The notes beneath the pieces were generated by a model. The model saw only the letters and a list, made by a program, of their open reading frames with translations. It had not been told where the DNA came from and did not search any database. Both the position numbers and the translations under genes were made by a program. Positions 25,604-34,684 of a stretch of DNA of 64,000 bases are shown here, in pieces. Each line of letters opens with the position of its first letter. The stretch's first letter is position 1. Origin of the DNA: Duganella sp. BuS-21 (GTDB lineage: Bacteria > Pseudomonadota > Gammaproteobacteria > Burkholderiales > Burkholderiaceae_D); NCBI GenBank assembly GCA_041874725.1, contig CP097466.1:4650001-4714000 (forward strand), read 5' to 3'.

Positions 25604-26178
25604 AAACCGTTATCGCCACACTGCTGCTGACTGCGGCCAATTTCGCCGGCGCCGCCGACAACCTCGGCCTGAAAGCCGGCTCCTTCGACCCGCCGCGCAT
25701 GGCGCCCGACTTCACGGTCAAAGGCTCGGACGGCAAGCCGCTGAAACTCAGCCAGTATCGCGGCAAGCTGGTGCTGCTGGAATTCGGCTACACCTCCTGC
25801 GTCGACGTGTGCCCTGTATCGCTGGCGATGCTGGCCAATGCGCGCAAGCAGCTTGGCGCGCTGGCCGACCAGCTGCAAGTCATCTACGTCACCGTCGATC
25901 CAGAGCGCGATACCGAGGAGCGCATGCGCAACTACCTGCGCGCCTTCGACCCAAGCTTCATCGGCGCCACCGGCACGCCGCAGCAAATGGCCAAGGTGCG
26001 CCAGGACTACGGCATCACCGCCACCAAAAAACCGATCGAGGGCAGCAAGGACTACATCGTCGGCCACTCGTCCTATCTGTACTTCGTCGACCGCAAAGGC
26101 AATCTGCGCGCCCTGCTGCCCTACGGCCGTAGCGCCGACGACGTGCTGCACGACGTCAAACTGCTGTTGAAGAATTGA
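25600..26178 (+). CDS. SCO1/SenC-family copper protein
   Basis: A 192-residue thioredoxin-fold protein that in relatives delivers copper to the CuA site of cytochrome oxidase or acts as a thiol reductase. Seen: the copper motif CVDVC (CxxxC) in FGYTSCVDVCPVS and the third ligand His in VGHSSYLYFVD. DPERDT is also typical. A short N-terminal signal (KTVIATLLLTAANFAGAA) sends it to the periplasm. It starts with GTG overlapping the previous stop. It is not beside oxidase genes here but inside an ABC importer operon, so the copper target is not obvious. Confidence 0.9.
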   Translation: MKTVIATLLLTAANFAGAADNLGLKAGSFDPPRMAPDFTVKGSDGKPLKLSQYRGKLVLLEFGYTSCVDVCPVSLAMLANARKQLGALADQLQVIYVTVDPERDTEERMRNYLRAFDPSFIGATGTPQQMAKVRQDYGITATKKPIEGSKDYIVGHSSYLYFVDRKGNLRALLPYGRSADDVLHDVKLLLKN

Positions 26179-26606
26179 AGGCGCTGCGCTCTCTCCTCAT
26201 GCTGGGCGTCGGCGCCTTGTGCGCATTGGTCGCCTGGGCGGCACTGGCGCCGATCACGCTGCCCTCGCGCGACGAACTGTTTGAAATCCCGGCCGGCACC
26301 TTCGCGCGCCGCATGGCGGGCGACAAGGTCGACATCCTGCCCGCCGAAATCCACCTGACCCAAGGCGCCAACGACGTGCTCCTGCTGCGCAACCTGGACA
26401 AGGTGCCGCAGATCTTCGGCCCAGTGCTCATCATGCCAGGCCAGAGTTTCCGGCTGCCGTTTGAAACCGTCTCCGTCAACGAATTCGCCTGCACCGCGCA
26501 CGCCAGCGGACAAATGCGGGTGATCGTGAACGCCATGCCCGCAGTGGGCTGGCCGCGCCTGCGGTGGCGAGCTGCCCGCGCGTGGAAGCGTATGCAGTCT
26601 ACATAA
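26175..26606 (+). CDS. Cupredoxin-like membrane-anchored protein
   Basis: A 143-residue protein with one N-terminal hydrophobic segment (about 5-25), so anchored in or exported across the inner membrane. The remainder looks like a small cupredoxin: Cys106, His109 and Met114 form a C-x2-H-x4-M loop, the spacing of pseudoazurin-type copper sites. The usual first histidine of the site (in N-x-D-x-x-H) appears to be replaced by Gln79 in NLDKVPQIFG, so copper binding may be altered. It starts with TTG overlapping the SCO gene stop (TTGA). Family identity is inferred from motifs. Confidence 0.65.
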   Translation: MKALRSLLMLGVGALCALVAWAALAPITLPSRDELFEIPAGTFARRMAGDKVDILPAEIHLTQGANDVLLLRNLDKVPQIFGPVLIMPGQSFRLPFETVSVNEFACTAHASGQMRVIVNAMPAVGWPRLRWRAARAWKRMQST

Positions 26607-26617
26607 ACAGGAACGAC

Positions 26618-27376
26618 ATGGAAAAACTCAAAACCATCCTGCCGCCGCTGGCGGTGCTGCTAGCGCTGATCGCCCTGTGGTGGCTGGTCGTGGTGCAAAC
26701 GGAAAGCGTAATCTTCCCCACGCCGGGCCAGGTCGTCAGCGGCACCATGGAGCTGGTGGAAGACGGCACGCTGTGGGAACACATCGGCGCCTCGCTGTTC
26801 CGCGTCGGCTGTGGCTTCGGCCTCGCCGCGCTGGTCGCCATTCCGCTCGGCTTGTGGATGGGCCGCGTCGACGCGGCCTACATCACGCTCAATCCCATCT
26901 TCCAGATCCTGCGCCCGATTTCGCCGATCGCCTGGATTCCGCTGGCGATCCTGTGGTTCGGCGTCGGCAACCTGTCGCCGGTGTTCCTGATCTTCATCGC
27001 CTCGGTGTTCCCGATGATCGTGCAGACGGCGGCCGGCGTACACACCATCGAAAAGCGCTACCTGCGCGCGGCGGACAACTTCGGCGTGTCGCGCTATGTG
27101 CTGTTCCGCCAGGTGATCATTCCCGCCGTGCTGCCGGAGATTATCGTCGGCATGCGCATCGCGCTCGGCGTGGCCTGGCTGGTGGTGGTGGCGGCGGAGA
27201 TGATCGCGCTGCGCTCCGGCCTCGGCTACCTGATCATGGACTCGCGCAACGCCGGCAACCGCTACGACCTGGTGATCGCCGGCATGGTCATCATCGGCAT
27301 CATCGGCCTGATACTGGACGCGGTAATGCGCAAGCTCGAAGGACTCAAATCGGTAAGGTGGCGCTATGGACGCTAA
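26618..27376 (+). CDS. ABC transporter permease, nitrate/taurine (SsuC/TauC-like) type
   Basis: A 252-residue inner-membrane permease with about six hydrophobic segments and the BPD_transp_1 cytoplasmic loop that docks to the ATPase (EKRYLRAADNFGVSRYVLFRQVIIPAVLPEIIVGMR region: EAA-type loop with the conserved G). RPISPIAWIPLAILWFGVG is typical of nitrate/sulfonate importers. The ATG at 26618 follows an AGGA site. An upstream in-frame ATG at 26564 would overlap the cupredoxin-like gene and is not used. Its 3' end overlaps the ATPase start by eleven bases. Confidence 0.92.
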   Translation: MEKLKTILPPLAVLLALIALWWLVVVQTESVIFPTPGQVVSGTMELVEDGTLWEHIGASLFRVGCGFGLAALVAIPLGLWMGRVDAAYITLNPIFQILRPISPIAWIPLAILWFGVGNLSPVFLIFIASVFPMIVQTAAGVHTIEKRYLRAADNFGVSRYVLFRQVIIPAVLPEIIVGMRIALGVAWLVVVAAEMIALRSGLGYLIMDSRNAGNRYDLVIAGMVIIGIIGLILDAVMRKLEGLKSVRWRYGR

Positions 27377-28100
27377 GATCGTCGTCAACAACATCAAGAA
27401 GCAATTCAAGGATCTGCCGGTGGTGGATGGCGTCAACCTGTCCGTCAAGGATGGCGAATTCGTCGCCATCGTCGGTCCGTCCGGCTGCGGCAAATCGACG
27501 CTGATGAAGATCATCGCCGGTTTCGAACCGCCGAGCGAGGGCGAGATCCGCATCGACGGCGTGGTGCGCCACGGCCCCAGCCCGAAAGGCATCGCCATCT
27601 CGCAGCACGGCTCCGTGTTCCCTTGGCTGACCGTGCAGCAGAACCTGATGTTCGGCCTGAACGGCGACAGCCATGGCGACAAGGCGGCGCTGGCCGATCA
27701 TTATGCCGACATGGTGGGTCTGAAGGGTTTTGAAAACAGCTATCCGCACGAACTCTCGGGCGGCATGCTGAAACGCGTGGAGATCGCGCGGGCGCTGGTG
27801 GTCAAGCCCGAGATCCTGTACATGGACGAACCCTTCTCCGCGCTGGACGCGCTGATGAACCTGAAGATGCGCAATGAGCTGCTACGCATCCTGGGCGAGG
27901 AGCGCCACACCGTGCTGCTGATTACGCACGATGTGGAGGAAGCCCTGTTCATGGCCGACCGCGTACTGGTGCTGTCGCCGCGTCCCGCACGTATCCAGGC
28001 GGTATTTGAAGTGCCGCACCCGCATCCGCGCAAGCTCTCGCATCCCGAGCTGCAGCAGATGAAGGAGCAGATCCTGCAGGAGCTTGGCGTTACGGTGTGA
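27366..28100 (+). CDS. ABC transporter ATP-binding protein, nitrate/taurine (SsuB/TauB-like) type
   Basis: A 244-residue ATPase for the upstream permease. Walker A GPSGCGKST, Q-loop ISQHGSVFPWLTV (with His where many have Asp), signature LSGGMLKRVEIARAL, Walker B ILYMDEPFSALD and the switch His in LLITHDVEEAL are intact. The signature has ML where QRQ or QQQ is common (LSGGMxQR), an acceptable variant. It is the last of five same-strand genes (binding protein, SCO, cupredoxin-like, permease, ATPase). Its 3' end overlaps the convergent hydrolase gene by eleven bases. Confidence 0.93.
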   Translation: MDAKIVVNNIKKQFKDLPVVDGVNLSVKDGEFVAIVGPSGCGKSTLMKIIAGFEPPSEGEIRIDGVVRHGPSPKGIAISQHGSVFPWLTVQQNLMFGLNGDSHGDKAALADHYADMVGLKGFENSYPHELSGGMLKRVEIARALVVKPEILYMDEPFSALDALMNLKMRNELLRILGEERHTVLLITHDVEEALFMADRVLVLSPRPARIQAVFEVPHPHPRKLSHPELQQMKEQILQELGVTV

Positions 28101-29061
28101 CCTGCTTCAGCACTTCCAGCACGGCATCGACCACGGCTTCCGGCTTGTCGGCCTGGATCACGTGGCCGGCGCCGGGCACGATGCGCTGCTTGCTGCGCGT
28201 GGACAGCTTGGTGAACTCCTTCTGCACCGCGAAGTTTTCATCCTCGGTGGCCTTGTTCATGGCGCTTTGCGGCTGGTCCGGCACCGCGTATGGGCTCACG
28301 CCGCGCGTCAACACAAGCAGCGGCATGTCGCCGAGCGGGCGACGCAGCTTGCGCAGCTGCTTATCGCTGACCGGCATGGCCGCATATTCCGCCACATTGG
28401 CACGCCAGTAGGACAGCTTGGTTTGGGATGCCAGCATGGCTGCGCCAAGCTCAGGACCGAAGGTTTGCAGCGGTTCGCCGATACAGTTTTTCTGCGCTTC
28501 CACATCCTTGGCAAAGCCTTTTTTTGCCGCCGCCATGCAGTATTGATTCTGTCCCGCGACCATGGCGTAGATCTGCTTGATCTTGCCGTCGGTGACCTTG
28601 CTCAGGCGCGCCGTTTCATCTTCATGCTGCGCCTCGACCAGCACCAGCCCTTTTACTTCGGTGGGATAGCGGTAGGTGTAGACCTGCACATTGGCGCCGC
28701 CCAGCGAATTGCCGACCAAAACGTAGGGCGCTTGTTCGCCGGCAGCGGCCAGCAGTTTGTGCAGATCGGCCGCCACGCTTTCGGAAGTATTAGGCGCTCT
28801 AGCCGGATCGCTGAAGCCCAGGCCTGCGCGGTCAAATACGCAGGCGCGCGCATGCTTGGCCACTTCCGGCTGCACGCGATGCCACGACCAGCCGGCATCG
28901 CCGGACGGCGCGTCGAATACCACGGTCACCGGCCCTTTGCCGCTGCAGTACATATTCATCTTGCGGCCGCCACCGACATCGAAACGATGCGGCACAGCGA
29001 ACTCGCTCGCCATGGTCCAACCTGCACTCAAAGCCAGTACTGCAAAAACAGCGTTACGCAT
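28090..29061 (-). CDS. Exported alpha/beta hydrolase
   Basis: A 323-residue alpha/beta-fold hydrolase. A signal peptide (RNAVFAVLALSAGWTMAS) directs export. The nucleophile elbow is GNSLGG, an acid residue is likely in the LVLTRG region, and the catalytic His is in GAGHVIQ. The oxyanion-region motif is VVFDAPSGDAGWSW. Substrate unknown; esterase or lipase activity is the default guess. The ATG at 29061 follows AGGAG at five bases; the TTG one codon earlier is too close to that site. It converges on the ABC transporter ATPase gene and is divergent from the next gene. Confidence 0.85.
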   Translation of the reverse strand: MRNAVFAVLALSAGWTMASEFAVPHRFDVGGGRKMNMYCSGKGPVTVVFDAPSGDAGWSWHRVQPEVAKHARACVFDRAGLGFSDPARAPNTSESVAADLHKLLAAAGEQAPYVLVGNSLGGANVQVYTYRYPTEVKGLVLVEAQHEDETARLSKVTDGKIKQIYAMVAGQNQYCMAAAKKGFAKDVEAQKNCIGEPLQTFGPELGAAMLASQTKLSYWRANVAEYAAMPVSDKQLRKLRRPLGDMPLLVLTRGVSPYAVPDQPQSAMNKATEDENFAVQKEFTKLSTRSKQRIVPGAGHVIQADKPEAVVDAVLEVLKQVTP

Positions 29062-29120
29062 CAAGACTCCTCAGGTGATGCAGCTCCACGGCTGCGACGT
29101 GGTGATAGTACAATGGAACC

Positions 29121-29849
29121 ATGCAAAAATTATCATCTGAACTACAAAGACTTTACCTGTTCGGCGGCCAGGCCTACGACGCGCAAGCGCCGGCGATTGA
29201 TGTGGTCAGCGCCGACGGCATGGTGCGCACGCTGGTCATCGACTTCCACAAGACGGCAGATGAGCAGCACTGGCTGCGCCTGTGCGATGTCGCCAATGCC
29301 TTGCAAACGGAGCTCGGCTTGCCGGCGCCGGCGGTCAGCGTGTCCGGTGGAGAGTGCTATCGTTTGTGGTTGTCGTTGGCGCAGCCGATTGCAGCGGCGC
29401 AGGCCAGCCAGTTCCTGGCCTTGCTGCATAAGGCTTACTTTGAAGATGAGCAGATCGATCTGGGTCGCAGCACGGTCGAGCTGCCGCCTTGCCTGCACAA
29501 GCCTACCGGCCTGTGGGCGGCGTTCATCAATCCCGGCATGGGCGGCGCGCTAGCTGAAGACCTGGGCCTGGAGATGCCGCCCAACGACAATGCGCAGGCA
29601 GCGTTTCTGGAGCGACTGAATAGCATTAGCGCGGAAGAATACGCGCAGGCGCTGGCCACGCTGCACCGCAAGCACGAGGCCGCAGCAAACGCACTGGCAG
29701 CAGTAGTAGCGCCAACGCCGGCCGCCGCCGCGCGCAACGCAACCACGCCCGCAGAGCTGCTGCTCAAAGACGCCACGCTGGAAGACATCGTCAGGCACCT
29801 GCACGCGATGGGCATCGAGCCCACCTTCCGCCACGTCCTGAAAAACTAG
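29121..29849 (+). CDS. Hypothetical protein, possible primase-fold relative
   Basis: A 242-residue protein I do not recognise. The N-terminal half has a pattern reminiscent of archaeo-eukaryotic primase folds: VRTLVIDFHKT, then VSVSGGECYRLWLSLAQPI with an amphipathic helix, then VELPPCLHKPTGLWAAFINPGMG. The second catalytic Asp/Glu that would accompany ID is replaced by H, so activity is doubtful. The C-terminal 80 residues are an Ala-rich coil ending in a helical LLLKDATLEDIVRHLHAMG that resembles short helix-turn-helix-like tails. No signal peptide. GC and codon use fit the chromosome. The resemblance is by eye and weak. Confidence 0.6.
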   Translation: MQKLSSELQRLYLFGGQAYDAQAPAIDVVSADGMVRTLVIDFHKTADEQHWLRLCDVANALQTELGLPAPAVSVSGGECYRLWLSLAQPIAAAQASQFLALLHKAYFEDEQIDLGRSTVELPPCLHKPTGLWAAFINPGMGGALAEDLGLEMPPNDNAQAAFLERLNSISAEEYAQALATLHRKHEAAANALAAVVAPTPAAAARNATTPAELLLKDATLEDIVRHLHAMGIEPTFRHVLKN

Positions 29850-31429
29850 CGCACCGCCAGCGACACGCTGGCAGGGAACTGCGGCGGGCGGCGGTGCAGC
29901 GTGGCCTGTTCATACGAGTAGGCCATGCGGATCAAGGCCGCTTCACTATACGCCGCGCCGACAAACGACAAGCCCACCGGCAGCCCGTGCACATAACCCG
30001 CCGGCACCGTGATATGCGGGTAGCCCGCCACCGCTGCAGGCGACGAAAAACCACCGTTGAAGTGATCGCCATTGACGAAGTCCGTCAGCCACGCCGGGCC
30101 GCCGGTCGGCGCCACCAGCGCATCAAGCTGGTGTTCCTTCATCACCTGGTCGATGCCTTCGGCGCGCGAATAGCGCTGGTTGTTGGCCAGCGCATCCTTG
30201 TACGCCTGCGACTCCAGCCCACCCTTGGCCTGCGCCTGTTCCAGATACTCCTGGCCGAAGTACGGCAACTCCTTCTGCTGGTGCTGCTGATTGAACGCGA
30301 TCAGATCGGACATGTTCGACACCGGCGCGTTCGGCGCGTACTCGCGCAGATACGCCGCCAGGTCGGCCTTGAACTCGTACAGCAGCACCTCGGTCTCGCT
30401 GTCGCGGTACTTGCCGGCGTTGGGCAACTGCGTCTCCACCAACACCGCGCCCTGCGACTTCAACTCCAGCAGCGCCTTTTCGATCACCGCATCGCGATCC
30501 GGATGCTTGCCGAAGTAATTGCGCGCCACACCGATGCGCGCGCCCTGCAGGCCGCCTTTGGTCAAAGCGCCGCGATAATCCCCGGCCTTGCCCGCGCTCT
30601 CCTGCGTCACCGGATCTTTCGGATCGATACCGGCCATGGCGGACAGCATCAGGGCCGCATCGGCAACGCTGCGCGCCATCGGTCCTGCGGTGTCCTGCGA
30701 ATGCGCGATCGGGATGATGCCGCTGCGACTCACCAGTCCCACGGTCGGCTTGATGCCCACCAGGCCGCAGATACAGGCCGGAGACACGATGGAGCCATCG
30801 GTCTCGGTGCCCACCGCCAGCGTCGCCAGCCCGGCGGCAATGGCCGCGCCGGAACCGGAACTGGAACCGCTGCAGTTGCGGTCCAGCGAATACGGATTCA
30901 AGGTCAAGCCGCCGCGCGCGCTCCAGCCGCTGACGGAATGGGTCGAGCGCATATTCGCCCACTCGCTCAAGTTGGTCTTGCCGATGATGACCGCGCCGGC
31001 CGCGCGCAACTGCGCCGTCACATGCGCATCGCGCGCGGCGCGCACGCCGGACAGCGCCAGCGAACCGGCCGTGGTGCTCATGCGGTCGCCGGTGGCGATA
31101 TTGTCTTTGAGTAGAACCGGAATGCCGTGCAGCGGGCCGCGCACGCGTTTCAGGTGGCGCTCGCGATCCATCTCCAGCGCGATCTTCAGCGCTTCAGGAT
31201 TGATTTCGATGATGGAGTTCAGGCGCGGGCCGGACTTGTCGATGGTCTTGATACGGGCCAGGTACTGCGAGGTGAGCGAATGCGAGGTGAGCTTGCCTGC
31301 CGCCATCAGCTTCTGCTGCTCCCACACACCGCCGTCGAGGATGCCGCCGGTGCCCAGCGCTCTGGCCGATACGGAGCTCGAAGCAGCGCCAGCCGCCAAG
31401 CCGATTTTTACGAAATCCCTGCGATCCAT
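29846..31429 (-). CDS. Exported amidase, amidase-signature family
   Basis: A 527-residue amidase-signature enzyme hydrolysing C-N bonds of amides. The Ser-cisSer-Lys triad is visible: Lys in VLLKDNIATG, and the Gly/Ser-rich GSSSGSGAAIAAG with TDGSI. A Tat-like signal DRRDFVKIGLAAGAASSS opens the protein, and VSARALGTGG may be the cleavage region, so periplasmic location is likely. Family length is 450-550. The substrate cannot be inferred. Its stop codon overlaps that of the convergent gene by four bases. Confidence 0.9.
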   Translation of the reverse strand: MDRRDFVKIGLAAGAASSSVSARALGTGGILDGGVWEQQKLMAAGKLTSHSLTSQYLARIKTIDKSGPRLNSIIEINPEALKIALEMDRERHLKRVRGPLHGIPVLLKDNIATGDRMSTTAGSLALSGVRAARDAHVTAQLRAAGAVIIGKTNLSEWANMRSTHSVSGWSARGGLTLNPYSLDRNCSGSSSGSGAAIAAGLATLAVGTETDGSIVSPACICGLVGIKPTVGLVSRSGIIPIAHSQDTAGPMARSVADAALMLSAMAGIDPKDPVTQESAGKAGDYRGALTKGGLQGARIGVARNYFGKHPDRDAVIEKALLELKSQGAVLVETQLPNAGKYRDSETEVLLYEFKADLAAYLREYAPNAPVSNMSDLIAFNQQHQQKELPYFGQEYLEQAQAKGGLESQAYKDALANNQRYSRAEGIDQVMKEHQLDALVAPTGGPAWLTDFVNGDHFNGGFSSPAAVAGYPHITVPAGYVHGLPVGLSFVGAAYSEAALIRMAYSYEQATLHRRPPQFPASVSLAVR

Positions 31430-31517
31430 GCCATCCCCGAGGTAATCACCAATGCGCCGAATTTGTTGCGTCGCATAAATATATCAGCAGGTTGACAGTT
31501 CCACCACAGAAATTGAT

Positions 31518-31551
31518 AAAAAAAAAGCACGCCAGCTTGCGCGAGCGTGCT
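31518..31551 (-). terminator. Intrinsic terminator of efp
   Basis: Read on the minus strand, AGCACGC (31551-31545) pairs with GCGTGCT (31532-31526) and is followed by a run of nine T (31526-31518), 18 bases after the efp stop. Confidence 0.9.
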
Positions 31552-31569
31552 CCTTAGGAAGAAATCGGC

Positions 31570-32145
31570 TTAGTTACGGACGATTTTCTTGTATTCGTTG
31601 GTGCGGGTGTCGATCTCGATCATGTCGTCTTGCGACACGAACAGTGGCACCTGCACGATGAACTGCTTCGATTCGATGGCGTTTTCGATACGCGCTTCTT
31701 TCAGGACGTTGCCCGAAGTGTTGCCCTTGACTGCAGGCTCCGAGTACACGATCTGACGCTGGATGGTGGTTGGCAGTTCAACCGAGATGGCTTTGCCATC
31801 GTAGAACACGGCTTCGCATTCCATACCGTCTTTCAGGTAGTTCAGTGCGTCGCCCAGGTTCTCTTCTTCGATTTCGTATTGTTCGTACTCAGCATCCATG
31901 AACACGTACAGCGGATCGGCGAAGTACGAGTAGGTCACTGGCTTCTTGTCCAGAACCACGACGTCGAACTTGTCGTCGCCACGGAAGACGTTTTCCAATG
32001 GGCTGTTGGTCAGAAGATTCTTCATCTTCCACTTGTAGGTGAAGCCCGTGCGGCTCGAACCGTTAACGTCGGAGCGCAGTACGATGAATGGCTTGCCGTC
32101 AACCATGATGATATTGCCAACACGAATTTCTTTTGCAGGTTTCAT
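31570..32145 (-). CDS. efp: Elongation factor P
   Basis: A 191-residue translation factor that relieves ribosome stalling at polyproline. The start [17 protein letters not shown] is typical for beta-proteobacteria. The loop that carries the modification reads GSSRTG and its Arg is residue 32, the position rhamnosylated by EarP, in contrast to Lys34 in enterobacteria. The tail [23 protein letters not shown] is standard for domain III. The long in-frame stretch upstream to 32343 is not used, since the family starts at MKPA. The gene for EarP is next upstream on the same strand. Confidence 0.96.
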   Translation of the reverse strand: MKPAKEIRVGNIIMVDGKPFIVLRSDVNGSSRTGFTYKWKMKNLLTNSPLENVFRGDDKFDVVVLDKKPVTYSYFADPLYVFMDAEYEQYEIEEENLGDALNYLKDGMECEAVFYDGKAISVELPTTIQRQIVYSEPAVKGNTSGNVLKEARIENAIESKQFIVQVPLFVSQDDMIEIDTRTNEYKKIVRN

Positions 32146-32270
32146 AGCGATTCTACTTAATAAGGTGGTTGCGTAAAGATCATCGTCGCCACGCAGGCTT
32201 ACGCTTGATCGGGTAAAAAATGCGTCATACAGGATTAACCCGGCATTGTACCTTGTTTTTCCGGCAGCGC

Positions 32271-33407
32271 CTATCTCAGCGTAGCGGCAAACGACAGCAT
32301 ATTGGTCGCCAGATCGCCGTTCCCAAGCATTTGTTGTTGCCATGCCGCAGCGCGCTCGGTGGCGGCGGCAGCTTCGCGTTCCAGTCCGGCCCAGAGCTCT
32401 GGCCAGTTCTCCGTTTCGCCGTGCGCGGCGGCGCCGTTCCAGCGCAGCGAGAAATCGGCCAGCCCGGGCAAGGCGCCGGCGTAGCGCTCCAGGAAGGCGC
32501 GCAGCTTTTTATGGTGCAGGTTTTCATCCTGCGGATAGATGTGCCAGATGAAGGGCTTGCCTGCCCACTGTGCGCGCACGAAGGAATCCTCGCCGCGTAC
32601 GAAGTTCAGGTCGCAGGCCCACAGCAGCTTGTCGTAGTCCGGCTGCGGCACGAAGGGCAGCACGCGCACCGTCAGCGCGCCGCGCGTGGCCACGCTGCCC
32701 GCCCCGCCCTCGCCGCCGGTGAAGGCGCGCACGGCGTCGGCCGCCACGCCTTCCGGCACCAGGCAGGCGATCGGCCGGCCGCCGTTTTGCCAGGCCTCGA
32801 ACAGGGCCGAGACCGGCGCGTGCGGATAGCAGAACAGCGACACCTTGGCGGCCGCCATCTCGGCCGGCGACAGGCCCAACTGCGCCAGGAACGGCGACGG
32901 CGCGAACTGCAGGCGCTGCTGCTCCAGCGCCGCCTCGCGCAGCAGGCCGCCGGTTTTTTCGGTAAAGCCGGGGAAGAAGAAATGCTTGGTCAAGCCGCGC
33001 GGCTGCATCGACGACAGGCGGTGGCAGCCCTCGACCCACTCTTCCGCCGTCAAGCCTTCCAGGTTGAACCACACCGGACGCGACTCGCATTGCGCCATGG
33101 CGTCGATGTAGCCGGGCGGGATATCGACGGCGAAGAATTCGATCACGATATCGGCCACCTCATCCGGCGTGTAGACGCCGTCCTGGTTGCGCCAGTGGCG
33201 CACGGTCACGCCGTCGAGCTGCTGGCGTTCGACCTCGGGCGCCACCGGTGGGCAGATGCGCCGGAAGCTGGCCAGGTCATCCACGTACAGCGTGACCTCA
33301 AGGCCATGCTCCCGCACCAGTTGCCGCGCCAGCCGCCAGCAGATACCGATATCGCCATAGTTGTCGACAACACGGCAAAACAGGTCCAGGCGGCGGAAAA
33401 ATTTCAT
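32271..33407 (-). CDS. earP: EF-P arginine rhamnosyltransferase EarP
   Basis: A 378-residue GT-B glycosyltransferase that transfers rhamnose from dTDP-rhamnose to Arg32 of EF-P. The catalytic N-terminal motif is [14 protein letters not shown], with Asp15 and Asp19 at the positions known to be essential in Pseudomonas EarP, and the conserved nucleotide-sugar site [27 protein letters not shown] carries the Glu. ATG 33407 opens [12 protein letters not shown] as in relatives; it lacks a good ribosome site, and GTG 33431 eight codons earlier is an alternative. It lies 125 bases ahead of efp on the same strand. Confidence 0.93.
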   Translation of the reverse strand: MKFFRRLDLFCRVVDNYGDIGICWRLARQLVREHGLEVTLYVDDLASFRRICPPVAPEVERQQLDGVTVRHWRNQDGVYTPDEVADIVIEFFAVDIPPGYIDAMAQCESRPVWFNLEGLTAEEWVEGCHRLSSMQPRGLTKHFFFPGFTEKTGGLLREAALEQQRLQFAPSPFLAQLGLSPAEMAAAKVSLFCYPHAPVSALFEAWQNGGRPIACLVPEGVAADAVRAFTGGEGGAGSVATRGALTVRVLPFVPQPDYDKLLWACDLNFVRGEDSFVRAQWAGKPFIWHIYPQDENLHHKKLRAFLERYAGALPGLADFSLRWNGAAAHGETENWPELWAGLEREAAAATERAAAWQQQMLGNGDLATNMLSFAATLR

Positions 33408-33768
33408 GAGAGGAGAAAGCAAAAAATTCACGGGTTAAGGGGTTGAAGTTGCCTGCCGCTTAAAAAATATGCGGCACCAACGGAACCCGCACACCGCTGC
33501 AGCCAAGGGCCGGTCCATCGGACCGGCGGGGCGCAGCCCCCTATCCCGCCCCGGGGTCGGACCCTTTCGTTCGGGGTACGAACAACAGCAAACCTGTTCC
33601 AGCCCAACGACCAGGCACCCGGCTTACCCCGAAAGAATGAGGCTGGATGATACCTGATTAACGCAAGCGGGGAACCAAGAATACCAAAACTTCCCCCGCA
33701 CCTCCCAGTCCAAATGTGACGGCGCGCGTAGACCGTGCGCTGTACTACCACCACCACAAGGAGATGTC
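33408..33768. other. Gap between earP and the subtilase locus
   Basis: The 361-base gap contains a copy of the dispersed repeat (below), an inverted pair GTTCGGGGTA (about 33570) and TACCCCGAA (about 33625), and then the promoter region and ribosome site (AAGGAGA) of the gene at 33769. No further gene is seen. Confidence 0.7.
33437..33580. repeat. Dispersed intergenic repeat, copy B
   Basis: Homologous to copy A at 20603-20708: GGGGTTGAAGTTGCCTGCCG, GCGGCACC, CCGCACACCGCTGC, and CCCTTTCGTT are shared in order. The central palindrome differs (GGCCGGTCC and GGACCGGC around 33511-33531) and the copy is longer by about 40 bases. Confidence 0.8.
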
Positions 33769-34293
33769 ATGAATGAGTATCAACAATACTATGGACAGCA
33801 ATTCGCCCCCCAGCAACTGAGCGAACTCGCACCGCAAGGTTTTCTCGGCGGACTGATCGGCGCCCCGCTCGGCGGACTGATCGGGCGCGGCATCGGCGGC
33901 CTGTTCGGTAACGCCAATCTGGGCCGTCAAATCGGCCAGGCAGCTGGCGGCATCGGCGGCGGCTTGCTGCCGTTCGGCGTGGACCCGGTTGCGGCAGCCT
34001 ACGCACAACAAGCGCAGCAACAACAGCTGTTGCAACAGGCCCAACTGGCTCCCCAAGGCTGGTTCGGCAACATCATCAAGAGCGTGGCCCAGCCACTGGG
34101 GGGCGCGATCGGCGGCGCCTTCGGTAACGCCGGCCTGGGCAACACCATCGGCGGCATCGCCGGCCAACTGGGCGGCATGCTGCCGTTCGGCGTCGATCCG
34201 TTGACGGCAGCCTACGCACAGCAGGCCCAACTGGCACAACTGGCGGCCCAGCAAGGCAACACCGCCCTGTACGGCCAGCAAACCCTGCACTGA
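33769..34293 (+). CDS. Glycine-rich duplicated protein next to a subtilase
   Basis: A 174-residue protein made of two related halves. Residues 20-90 and 93-157 share LAPQG, a glycine-zipper-like helical stretch (GGLIGRGIGGLFGN and GGAIGGAFGN), LG..IG, LPFGVDP and AAYAQQAQ. Between the halves lie Gln-rich linkers. There is no signal peptide and few charged residues. Glycine zippers pack helices in membranes and in pore-forming proteins, so membrane insertion is possible but not shown. AAGGAGA precedes the ATG. It is the first gene of a compact three-gene locus whose other members are a pro-region-like protein and a subtilase. Function unknown. Confidence 0.75.
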   Translation: MNEYQQYYGQQFAPQQLSELAPQGFLGGLIGAPLGGLIGRGIGGLFGNANLGRQIGQAAGGIGGGLLPFGVDPVAAAYAQQAQQQQLLQQAQLAPQGWFGNIIKSVAQPLGGAIGGAFGNAGLGNTIGGIAGQLGGMLPFGVDPLTAAYAQQAQLAQLAAQQGNTALYGQQTLH

Positions 34294-34371
34294 CGGCACG
34301 CCTTCGGGCGATCGCATCCCACCCTCCGGCGGCCCGACTGCCGGAGGTGCCGTGCTTTAAGGAGGACATTC

Positions 34372-34674
34372 ATGTCTAGCACTACCAACGCCACCGAGCC
34401 CTTGCCAGACAAGGCGCGCTTCCTCATTCACGCCGCCAGCGGTGCGCCGCTGACCGACTTCCTCGCGGTTGCCGCCATCGATCCCGGCATCAACGTGGTC
34501 GACGTGATCGGCCCGCGCGACCGGCCGCACACGGCGGTGGTGGAAATCAGCCACGACAAGGCGCTACAGCTGGAGCAGCACTTTCGCGTTACCGGCACAC
34601 CCTCGCACCAATTGACGATAGAGCCGGACCGGCCGCTGTCCATGTTCGACAACGGCGGGTTCAATCCCTTTTGA
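34372..34674 (+). CDS. Stand-alone protein resembling the subtilase pro-region
   Basis: A 100-residue protein ten bases ahead of the subtilase. Its core resembles the N-terminal pre-catalytic region of that enzyme. KARFLIHA aligns with KKQFVIAP, NVVDVIGPR with EVIDKVGPR, a conserved AVVEIS.DKA..L with VLVARMSEQKAAAL, and the end DRPLSMFD with DQHLALMD. So it looks like a detached I9-type inhibitor or chaperone domain. Peptidase inhibitor I9 domains help subtilases fold and block their active site, so this protein could inhibit or chaperone the neighbour. No signal peptide. AAGGAGGA precedes the ATG. The alignment is by eye. Confidence 0.7.
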   Translation: MSSTTNATEPLPDKARFLIHAASGAPLTDFLAVAAIDPGINVVDVIGPRDRPHTAVVEISHDKALQLEQHFRVTGTPSHQLTIEPDRPLSMFDNGGFNPF

Positions 34675-34684
34675 AAGGAACATC

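Noticed and set aside
31570..32343. Extended elongation factor P with 66 extra N-terminal residues
   Set aside because: The family begins at MKPAKEI, and Arg at position 32 from that start fits the EarP modification site; the extension has no counterpart.
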